From Bolinopsis microptera (Eukaryota > Ctenophora > Tentaculata > Lobata > Bolinopsidae): a stretch of DNA of 64,000 bases. Numbering within the stretch: the first letter of the stretch is position 1; each line of letters starts with the position of its first letter. Where the stretch lies: the NCBI RefSeq assembly GCF_026151205.1, contig NC_087072.1:10640169-10704168 (forward strand), written 5' to 3'. This document shows positions 36,001 through 48,000 of this stretch, in pieces. A program made the position numbers and the translations under genes. A model generated the notes under the pieces. The model was not told the DNA's origin, did no database searches, and saw only the letters and a list, made by a program, of their open reading frames with translations.

Positions 36001-39000
36001 AACAATGTAATTGTAGGGCAGTCGTGAGACAAACCGACCCGAAGAGATTTTTTGCTTTAAAGACACTACTGTGTGTAATGTGTAAACGATTTTTTAAATA
36101 AATAAATTATTGCTGCACAACCAACTGATTGTGTACTGAGACGAATGTTGGTAATGTAATAGAAGTTTTTAGATGGAGGCACGAGTGATAAGAATCAGTA
36201 AACATTAGTCCATGAGAACCTATGGGCGCATGCCTAATTATCTTCGTGATTCTTTATATAACAGGTGTTTATATGATTTATTGTGTACTTCCAGCTAGAT
36301 ATTTAGTTATTGTGAATGCTGCTTAGTTTCTTTGAGGTTATGCTCTCCCTCAAGTTTGTGATCGCAACAAGCTGGTTTTTCAGCGGTCTACTAGAACATT
36401 CTATATCAACTTCCTTTACAAAACCGATCGTTATCGATAAAAGATCCCTTAGAAGTCTTAGAGATCAACCATACACTGAAATAAACACTAGGAGATATAC
36501 CAAACTACCACCAATTACAAACATGATCTATACAATGCCACAACCTAAACCTTCTCCGGAGAAACCAGATAATACTAAGGAAACAGTACTTTTTCATCAG
36601 AACGTACTCGTATATACGAAACCATCCAACATAGAAAACGAAACAGGATCCAACAACCCCAACAATAATTGCCCTACAGAGACGCCGGTAAAGCATGATA
36701 AGCCACACTTGCTTCTTCCTGTTATCACATCCTGCAACACACTGCTGATAATCCTCAGTCTTATCTTCAACCTCTCCATTCTCACTTACTACTGGACCAA
36801 CTCTACCAACCTCCCCTCCATCCTCTACCTCCGAACCAGTGTAACTGACTTTATCAGTGCCATCGGGTTCCTGCTCCAAGTTCCTCTGGTTATAAGAGTT
36901 CTAGAAGAAGATGTTCCAACAAGTCTGGCTCTGATCAGTTACTGGATAACTACAGTTGAGGGACCACATGCAAAACTGGTATATCTGTTTTTGATAGTTT
37001 TGAGATAAATGCATTTTACTGATTTAAAGATTCTATATCATGTGTAAAAAACACTTCTAAAAAATGGTATATCTGTCTATATACCATTTTTAAAACTAGA
37101 ATTGTACCAAAACTGGTATATCTCACGATATACCATTTTTTTCTATAGGGTAAAGCACATAATTTTGTCATTTTTTGGCAATTTTCCGACTGCCTGATAT
37201 AAACCATGGGTTTTAACCTCGTCTGAAATTCTGATTTAGATGAAACCTCCACCATGTTATAGTAGACAGTCTAGGCAAGTTCTAACACAAAAATGATCGA
37301 AATTGCTGGGGTTGAAGATGTCCAAAAAAATTATTTTGAAAAAATGACAAAATTAGGTGACTTTACTTAATTTTGTCACCCCGAACCTAATTTTGTCACT
37401 TGAAGATTGTGCAAAAAGTAACCGTTTCTCGGTATTTTAGACTACCTGGATGCATCATTCGAGCGCTTTTTTACCAACATTGACCTCAAAAATCCCAAAG
37501 ATATGATGTTTTCATAGTTTTGTAGCTTGATGAAAAGATGACACTTTTTGGGTATATAATCTTAGAAAATAGCTCCAAATGCCCCTGAAACCACTGGCAT
37601 CTTGAAAAACGATTGGTTCTAGGCCTAGGTTGAAATTTTCATGTCTGTAGATAGATTACTTGCTTAGTAATTTCATCAAATATTTTTTTTAGTCATTTTA
37701 GATTGAAAAAATCAGATTATCCACCTAATATTTCTCGGCGAAAATATGCTATTATAAGTGTTATGCTATTATAAGTGCCTTATACATATCCTATGGGCAA
37801 AAAAACTTCAGAATAGTTGTATAAGGCCATTTTCAACTCAATCTGTGATTTACAAGAAATTTGAGAAAGGTCGATTTTTTTGACAAAATTAGGTACTTTT
37901 GGCAAAATCGAATCTAATTTTGTCACCCTCTGTAACTTGAACAATAATTGCGCTAGAGACTTGAAAATTTGTACGTATACTTCTGCTGTAGAAGATATTT
38001 GAAATATGCAATGGCATGAAGGTAGCTCAATTACTTTTGAAATAGCAATAAATCAAAATTTTGAAAATTCCTTAAGAAAACCTTAAGGATCTTATTTATT
38101 TTTCGGGTTAACAGTTTCGCCTTCATTTTTGACACAGATGCAAAAGAGCTAGAAACTTAAACTTTGTACGAGCAGTTTCAGCAAAGTCTAAGCTTTCTTT
38201 TTATACACAATCCTTTTCTTTCAAGCTGAAATTCCGAGCCGAGGCAGTTTTTCAGAGCAAAATGACAAAATTAGGTACCCTGACAAAATTACGTGCCTTA
38301 CCCTACTATAAACAATAAAATAATTTAACTGAGAATGGTATATCTGAAGATATACCATTTGGGCTGGCTAAAGTCTATAAAATGTGTATAGATATACCGG
38401 TTTTATAGAAGATAAGTTTCTTGAAGGTGGTCTATCTGCAGATATACCATTTTGTTTTCATGATTGTTAAAAGCTAAAATGGTATATTGTAACATATACC
38501 AGTTTTGGAAAAATAAAATTTCACTTTTTTTCAAAAATTTCTTCAAAATTGTTCAAAAAAAGTTCCAAAGATGCACCTTTTCACCCTGAAGACTATGAGC
38601 TACCTGCGCAAAATTGGTTCAGATATACCAGTTTTGCATGTGGTCCCTCAGTTTCTGTTAGGATGAGTGTCTTCATGAACTGTGTGCTGGGTGTGGTCAG
38701 ATGTATCAACATTCTCAACCCTTTCTATCCAGTCAACAGAAAGTATGTTACCATCTCCACCCTGGTCTATCTTCTTCTCTGGTCGACAATTACATCTCTG
38801 GATATCTGGACTTACATCACAAAGATTTGTCTCCAAAACAAGGTCTATCTCATCAAATCACTGGTCCTCAAACCAGAGCCAGGATTTTCTCTCACAAGTC
38901 TGACAGGATCTGTAAACAACACTCTGACCTCCTTCTCTCAGGGAGAGATAGTAGTGGTACAGTTCCTCACTCCTTTAGCTCTCCCTGCTCTCCTCTGTTT

Positions 39001-42000
39001 TATTCTCATGATAATACAGATCTACTACCTCACCAGACAGAAAGCTGGGATTACTTCCAACCAACCTGGATCTGGCAAGAAGTCAACACAACTAAGCAAA
39101 GAGTCTTCAAAAGAACAGAGGACAGAGAAAAGGAAGAAACCAAGTCCTAACCGTAAAGCAGCTGTCACCATCCTGATTGTGACAACAATATATGTACTGA
39201 CATCCATCCTGTCAGTGGTTGTGTGGCTGATAATCTACAGGACACACCTTGGAAGAGAAGACAAGATAAAGAAACTGTCCTGGACAGAGTTGGGTATGAT
39301 CTACATCTCCAGCTCTACTTCACCTCTACTCTGCTCTACTGTTACCGCTCTTACTCTTTTTCTGAGGAGCACTGCCATGCAGCGTCATCTTAAAGTAATG
39401 TTCGGGAAATTATTTAAAACCAAAGTATCTCCGGAGCTCTCGATGAGAACTGAAGAATCTAGAATCTAGATAGAAGCGAACTGACATTTATTGTGCCTTC
39501 AGAGTCTTACAGAAAACAATTAGATATGTTTAAAATATGGTCAACAATGAAATTGTAGGGCAGTCGTGAGACAAACCGGCCCAAAGAGATTTTTTGCCTT
39601 AAAGACACCACTGTGTGTAAACGATTTTTTAAATAAATAAATTATTGCTGCACAACCAACTGATTGTGTGCTGAGACGAATGTTGGTAATGTAATAGAAG
39701 TTTTTAGATCGAGGCATGAGCGATAAGAGTCAGTAAACATTAGTCCATGAGAACCTATGAGCGCATGCCTAATTATCTTCGTGATTCTTTATACAACAGG
39801 TGTACATATATATATATATGATCTATTGTGTACTTTTAGCTAGACATTCAGTTACTGTTAATGCTGCCTAGTTTCTTACTATAACATTATATATCAACTT
39901 CCTTTACAAAACCGATTGGAATCGATAATGGATCCCTAAGAAGTCTTAGAGATCAACCATACACTGAAATAAAATCTAGGAGATATACCAAACCTATCTG
40001 GAGCTCTTGATGAGAACTGAAGAATCTATATGGAAGTGAACTTACATTTCTTTCTTTTGTTTATAAAAATGTTGGTTCTCGCCATTTAACATAACTTACA
40101 TTAATTAATTTCGCTTGGAATTTCTTTGAGTATTTTGAAAACATCTCAGATCTGAGCCTATAATTAACATGTTTTAATTAACACATCATATAATGGAAAT
40201 ATTCTCGCTATATATATTATAACTTTTTGAGGAGAAGTTTCTTTCTGTGTTTTCCAAATTAAAGTACCCATTATATTAGAGTATTAGGAACGAAATGTTT
40301 AATTTGTTACAGAATTTTTCTGGTAGTATTAATCAACATGTATGAAAACATACCCCGAAGAATAGTTTTTCCAAGTAGATTTCGTCTCCAGCAGATATAT
40401 TTTCCTCCGACTCTAGCTGAGCTCCCGGGATATCATCACAACCAAAATGAGACTTTAGTTCCTCCTATTAATTGGAGTACAATCAGTAATAATACCAGAC
40501 ATGCAACATGAGTGGTGATTATCGAATTATAATAAACAATTTGGACTATCGAAAATTACTATTCAAATGGTGGCGAAAGCTTACCATAACAGTTGGCAGT
40601 TCAATGTAGTCCAATGACTTGGTAATAACCCCGGCTGCTGTGTCAATGCCTCTGCTAATCTTCTTGATGGGGTTTGTGTACACCTTACCATCTTTACCAG
40701 TGAATTTGTTAAACAGCGATTTGTCGAACGCCTGGTAAATTAGATGCTAGGAACTATTGAGATTCAATGCTTAAAATCAAACGAGACATTTGCCCGAAAG
40801 CTGGCCGAACTGATCTGTAATAAAGCAAAACAGATCACTGATCAGGATAATCAGGTTTACCAGGAAAGTATTTGACCAGATGAAGTAACTGACGACAGTG
40901 CCCACTTACCAGAATGTGTATCATCTTCTGCAGGGTCTTGTGAACAAGTTCCTCGTATTTACTAACGTGGCTATTCAGTTCTTTAGTGCAGAACTTCATG
41001 TAGCCGTGTGTGGGTCGTCTGATGAGATTCATTGCGTTATTAACAAAGACTGTGTCCATAGTATCTCATAGTAACGAAACATGGATGTATTGATTCATAC
41101 TATTGCAGCTAAATGTTAGGAACTTACCCGGAATCTATTCTAGAAGAGGTACAATGTTTGCCCTGGACAGCATTATTGCCAGGATCTCCATCTTCACCGC
41201 ATTCTCCAGCAGAGACGTACAAGATAAATCCCTCTCGTACACCTTCTCCTGCAGGCGTCACCATGCCTCCTATCATTTGGGTGCAAGCCTGATGGCAAAA
41301 TGTCGTTAAAAAATCTCACAAAGTTGAGATCATCCACTACCTTAGCTCGAGATTAGATAGCCATTAGCTTAGCTAGCTCAGATAGCTAGCGCGCCTATTT
41401 ACCGCGCGCGCGTAAATTCTCGCTACAGTGAATATCTTTTGCAACATTTTCTTTAAAAATTTTGTGTTTGTACTTCGCGCCTGCCGTTAAAATATCTTCT
41501 GATCAACCGAGCATCAAGCTACAGTAGGATGGGACAAAATAGACGGTCTAATTGGATAAGATACACGCAAGAGGACAGGAATTTATTACCCCTAAATGTT
41601 CGGCAGGAATAATCTGCGAGCCGCATTGCTGATTGATTACACAGCCTCGAATACACTTCCGGACGCCCATGGACAGCACGGTATTATCGGCTGTACATCC
41701 CCTGAAAAATACGGAAATTAAGAGTGATATAGGATGAACAGTGATGAATATCGGAAAATGGTAAACCAAATTGTAAATAACCGCTTAAATTTGTTTCAGT
41801 AACTTTGTTCACCTTTCTATCCGTAAAACGCCTTGAGGTTGTTGGTCAACTCTGATGTTATCTTCTACCCATTTCAACACAGCTGGTAATAAGCTATCCT
41901 GAAATTAAGTGATTAAATAGAATGGAGGTAAGGGAAACACAATCCTTAAACTTTGTAACTGTTATGGTAGAGATAAATTTGAGAGTCCGGTAGACACTAT

Positions 42001-45000
42001 ATCAGACGTTTCCGAGTCTGGTCTTAAGAATACAGCTATGCTTTCACTTACACTGCAAAGTTTCACACATTCATATTCCCACACATATCAGTGATTTTGG
42101 CGGTGTTAGAATTTAGGAGTTGGAAATATAGGACCTCACTAAACTTCGTGTCATATTATAGGAATTTACAAAGTTGTTTCAAGGGATCACATATTTGGTA
42201 TCCAGTGACGGCCTCGAACTTTAAAACCCACTGCTTGGATGTCAACTCACATTCTTCAGTTTAAAACCTATAATAAACAGTCACTAGTCACTGAAACAGT
42301 CACTAGTCACTGATTTTCTAAACCCAACAGCAGAGCATGTCCTAATTATATGGAAATTATATCGGGGACTTATTCCCAAAAAAGAGGGGAGCCGGTATCA
42401 AATTAATCAATTTGTAACACAAACTGAGGGCAGTGTGCAGAGAACAGGTAATTAACGGGAGGGGAGGGTGTAGCTGATAAAGGAATTACCGTGGTGTCTA
42501 ACTCCCGTGTAACCCTGTCCTTAGGTTTAACCCCCCTCTCTCCCCCCTCTCTCTCTCGTTTATATAACTAGTCACTCCGACACACTCACACAAACATCTT
42601 GCGCTTCACACGAACCCTTCAAATTCCTCGGGGATTCAAACTATAAATTCGTAAATTCCTGGCATGTTGTCAGGGTACACCCGGAGTATTTGGGGTTCGC
42701 CTGTCTACCTAGACAGATTCAAGACATGATCTAATTCTTGGGTTTTAACTTGTCAGAGTTTCTAAATTTCCGTTTCAGACGTCCATCAAGACAGGTCTGA
42801 AGTCCTGTCTGATCGTGTTTGTGGTGACTAACTGAGCTGCTCAATATTTATCAGTACCCCTCTCCTCTCCCTTCTCTTGTCACGGAAACTCAGTGGTTTT
42901 GTGAAGAAATTCTACACTTTTTACCCTTTGAAACTCAAGCCATCGGTTAATCAATCAGAAAGAGGTTGACCGGTCACCTGATATATTTCGACCACTCAGA
43001 GATAGTTGTTTTGATCACGTGACAGACCACAGTCACTGAACTATTTTGCCGGGATGAAGCCCTCAAACCTCATCCCGGTAAAATTAGCACCCTCCGTACG
43101 AAATAATTAGACGATAATGAGGTGATTGGATGGTAATTGGGTAACGAAAATAAAACAGTAAAAACCACTCACCTCTATTAAGTTCCTCTGTGATTCTTCT
43201 AAACTGAAATGATAGAAATTTAGTACGGCTGTCCATGGCCACGGGGACACACTAACACCAGTAATATCATCATGTTTTGCGGCAACATCTTAGGCAATAA
43301 CCGATTATGGCTCCTTATCTACAATCACCAATTATGCAATGAGATTTTTGGAGGATATATCCCAGATATCAGGACACAGTGAAGGGTCGTGTCCGTCTCA
43401 TATTTGGTAATCTTCGACCTGACACGTGTCTCAGAAACCCAAGTTACAAGCCTTGCATATTTGGGTAATGGGTTGACTGGTATAAATAGCGTAGCTGGGG
43501 TGTTACAGCATGGTTAGTTGACTACGTAAACAAGGGTTAGAGGAATTTTAATTATGATTACGAGATTTTTTGCCCGGATTGGGTGCGACAAAAGTTAAAT
43601 CATTGTTGACTCCTACTCCTACATGATTCCGATGGAAGGGTTATAACTATTTTTAGAAAAAATTACGGCTAAGAGATTTAGGGAGTTCCCAAAAGATTAA
43701 ATCATGGCATGCTTATCTAACCTACCGCTGAAATGTTTAACACTCGCCAGAAGATAAAATTGTATCCAAAATAGATTTTCTTCTATTGATGTGACTTACA
43801 GAAACTAAATTGTAAGGAATTCGATACACAGAATGAGGAACGAATTCCAGGGTTATTGGATAAAGTCCGTTACTGAGTCTACATGGCGTGCCCTATATTT
43901 CCTTCCCTGATCTGTGAACTGATATTATTGACAAAGACTTGCAAGGGCTGCTGTCTAGCGGTGTCCGCGGTAGAAACCAGGATGGTGGTCTCACACCGCC
44001 TGTCTAGTCAATATATTGGGTTCATTATTATTACAGGTGTGCATGTAATGCAGACAAACGGATAAGAGACACTAATGTTCTGACAGATTATCATTTTTAA
44101 ATTTAACTGAAAAAGTCCCGGCCCCTGCTATTCGATTATCGTTGAAAACTTATATCAAATTAATCGAATGATGGGTCGTTAGTGACTGTAGAATTTGTGT
44201 AACTTAAGTATAGACAGCTCAAGTGCAGGTTAGACTTTGTTTATTGATAAGATCTGTGCTCTACAATCTACATGTAACTGGTAATAGACAGTTCTGGGTA
44301 TTCAGAGAACGGAATTTATAAGCATTATCACTAATCTACATTCAAAGTACGTGCTTTTTCATGGTTTATATTGAGCGATATGGATTGGCAAACAAGTGGG
44401 CGACACAGTAGAAATGTCTGGGTAACCCCTGACCCCACCTAGTTTTAAGTACGGACTAACGGAGCGATATCAGGTTGGGTTAGTTGCCATGGTGCTCTAC
44501 TACTATGGTGCTAACGGTTTGTACATGCGGACAGCAGTACAGCTCCAGAGAAATACCATACGCTAGGAAAATATAAATGGATGAAATTCTATTTTTGAAC
44601 GTTCCGATGAAATTGTATGTATATGAAGCTGCGTTATGAAGGTGTGTTCAAATTTGTTGGCCCTCAAAATATGTTGTATTGTCCTGCCCCTTGGTGTGGC
44701 ACACGTTAGCGATAAAATTAATGGTCCTGTAATTCAATTACCAAACCTTGTAATGCAATATTGAAATCAAAGAAGGAATTGGAGCCGTGCTTTTGGTATC
44801 ATTTGGTTGCAGACGCCAGAAATTTGAAAACAAATTCAAATTTATTAAGTCACCAACATATCTGTCCATTGACCAATAATTATGGAATATTAATTTGCCG
44901 CCAAAAGTTCATCGTGCCAACACATTATCACAAAGGGTGTAAATAATCTACCTTCTCCAAATCTCTACCCTGACCCCAGTGACCCCTCCCCATTAATTTC

Positions 45001-48000
45001 AGGATTTCCAAAACTGGAGCTTGGTGCCTGGTGCCTGGTGAACTTTGGGTTTCTTGGAATTTTCCCGCAAGAACGTCCAGAACATACGTGTTATTATTAA
45101 GGTAGACGGCTGCAAAACGGATTGGGTTGGGTGAACCTGTGCATTTGTTGGGTTTCCCCGGTTTTTGATAGGTGTTGATTGGATGTTAACTAGAAGTGTT
45201 ATTAGCAGGTTTAACCTCCACCTTTTTGTTACTATCACCTGAATTTCCTCTTCTCTACAAAGGATCCTTCTAGAGATCAGGGTTTGATTGAAGTTTTAAA
45301 ATCTTACAATTGTCGTCTGTAACTGTCAGTAACCTTGTCAGATAGTAATGACTCACTTTAATTATCGTGTATAATCCAATTCCCTAACCATAAAACATCA
45401 AATCTTAACTCTTAAGTCTGCTGCAACAAATTGCACTGTCGTATATCAGGAGACACCCAAAAATACATCAGTTCATAATATTAATAAAGAGGCATACAAT
45501 TTAACAAAATAAGGTAATTCGACGTCACCCAGCCGGGACAATATTTTCTGGATAACTATTCAAGTTGATGGATAATGACGATTAGTTTTCAAATACGAGG
45601 TTCCTTGTATTGATCGGCATTACTACGTAACTTGTTACTCATGACCTCCAAGAGTGCCCGCTTTCTGCCATGTAATCGGTACCAATGACCATTCAAATGA
45701 GTTGGTACTATTTTTGGCTGCAACATTTAGAGAACTGTTAGATCTTTGCTACCTACCTACCGCGACAAAATTTATATTATATTTGGTTCTATGTTGCTAC
45801 CATGGTGCTTCACCACATCACAAATACAGAAGTAGGTTGACACTAAGACACCAGAAAGATAGAAAATTAGACAATACCGAGTTAGAAGAATGACCACCAT
45901 CCATTCTAATGAGTTCTGACGTAAGCGTCAAAAATCTAGTCCTGGACCTAGAATGTGTGAAGTACGCTCCGGCGGGTTAGAATGATCTACTCAAATACAC
46001 AATTCTTCTAATTCTTAATACAGAATACATGCAGACAGCCGCATATTTTCGAGTGCTTACCAGCGGCTTATCACTAATTTATCAGGATTATTTGAGGACT
46101 ATATTATATAAATTTTACACGCCTCCAAGTTCTACTTAAATGGTGATAAGTTTTCAGGAATAGTTCTCCCAAAATAGAGTCCTCCAGTAATTGCTACTTG
46201 TCGCGCTAGCATGCAGTTTGCATGTTTATGCTGATTATATTGATAAGCACCTGCTTCCCTAGCATTCTCCATGCTCACAGCTGTTCACCTCATTAGGTAT
46301 TATATAACCTTGCTTCACAACACAATCAAGCAAATAACCACCTAATATAGGGCATGATGCTGCAACGATCTTCAGAAGGAAGAGAAAGTTTAAGTTTTTA
46401 AAACATATCGTTTTTATAATGAATTTATAGTTTTTAAAAGGTCTCGGTACTGGTTACACAGTGAGAGGAAGATAATATTACAATATGTGATAGCAGCTAC
46501 ACACCGCCCAGTCTCTAACCAGAGTTGATTTTAGAGCTCGCTTACATACAACCTACTCAGTGTACTTACGATGTTTATTTGATTTTATATCAGATAACAA
46601 AATAAAGAAATTTGAAGTAGTGTGTAGTACACAAGTACATGTATCTGTGCAGATAACCTTGTTTGCGAGTGAGCCCGCACGGAATTCCGTGCTGCACGCG
46701 GGACATATGCAATCCAATCAACTTGTCTGCAATCTCAACTCTTATCTGAAATGTCTCGCCTAAAACGATTTAGCTGTATAAATTGAAATCTGCTGGACAT
46801 GACCTAATTTTAGGTATTTTCTAAAGGTATGTGCTGAAGCTGGCTTATATTATGATTTCAACTAGATAGCCAGTGAGCATCTAGACCAAGGACTGTTAAG
46901 TTTCATCTTTCCCTGATAATCGGACTGATAAGTTAGACTGCATCCTGATAATCTGATGATTCGTATGTGTGGAAAAAGAAAGAACGTATCGATTTCTTAA
47001 ACTGTTAGTGACTTGGACCAAATATGGGTTTATCTCATCAGATTACAAAGAGAAAACACCAGTACCTACCAGATTCTGATACATGATCTTGGGTGTCTTT
47101 AATGACAAACAAGTTTTACAAAAAGTGGGGTATGTGGCGGGATCTAGGCCGTGACACCCCGCTTACGACCTGTTTCTAACTCAGTTTACCAGCTGTACTG
47201 CCTCCCCAAATTATTTATGAGTGAAACGTCAGAGTTTTGGAAAAATCACCAATGTTCTGCTCTATTCTAGTCGCTTTTGCAAATTTTCCGCATTCTAAGG
47301 CAGTATGAAATATTTTTTAAGATGTGTTGAGGAATGCTTAAACGGGTGAGCTGATTTAAGTGCCGACTCTTTTTATCTGTTGTTATGAGCAAGTGATAGG
47401 CACGGAGTGGACTTTATTCTCACATCTACCGTTATGGGCTGTGATTTTATTCTCCTACTTCTGAATTCTATTCATGTGGAATATAGTAAAGCAAAAACTC
47501 GAGACCTTAAACAAGATCCTAGATTCAAACACAACTCATCCAGCATTTCCTGTAGGTCGTAACAGCAGTAAACTCTTTCTACCACTCTTGTAGCCTTAAC
47601 ATGCCCAGATACCACTAATACATATTTCACTAACAACCAATAAAACATGTTTCTGCTTTTACGTGTAAAGATCAAACACTTGATGACGGGTGTACATTTT
47701 TAGCCTATAAAACACGCGGGTGTATGGTGTAAAACTTGGTAACCTTATCAGCTCGTAATTAAAGTAAACTTCCTTTGATACAGCCCTGTCTAGTTGTAGG
47801 GCAGTTTTGTACCAACTCTTGTCGGGCTGCACAAATTAGTTTCTTACCATCGATAAGCACAGTATTTTCTCTCTTTTTCAGACGCATACCGACATGGACA
47901 CCAACATTTCGTTTACGACATGCCTTAATGGATGAGTTTATCTGGGGCTAATTTTACATTTTTTAGGAAACCGGAAAGGTTTGGGGTAAAAATTGAGATA

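Larger units (their letters stand above)
36340..39469 (+). pseudogene. GPCR array copy G, split in TM3 by nested transposons
   Basis: The first part (36340-36957) runs from MLSLKFVIAT through TM1 and TM2 (with an N-terminus of its own, TVLFHQNVLVYTKPSN) to ITTV at the start of TM3. It is then cut by a 1,692-bp element (36958-38649). Homology resumes at 38650 with SVSVRMSVF and is open to the stop at 39469, through TM4-TM7. Both halves stay in the same codon phase across the element and its 4-bp duplication, so the insertion is the only visible lesion and is probably recent. Confidence 0.88.
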
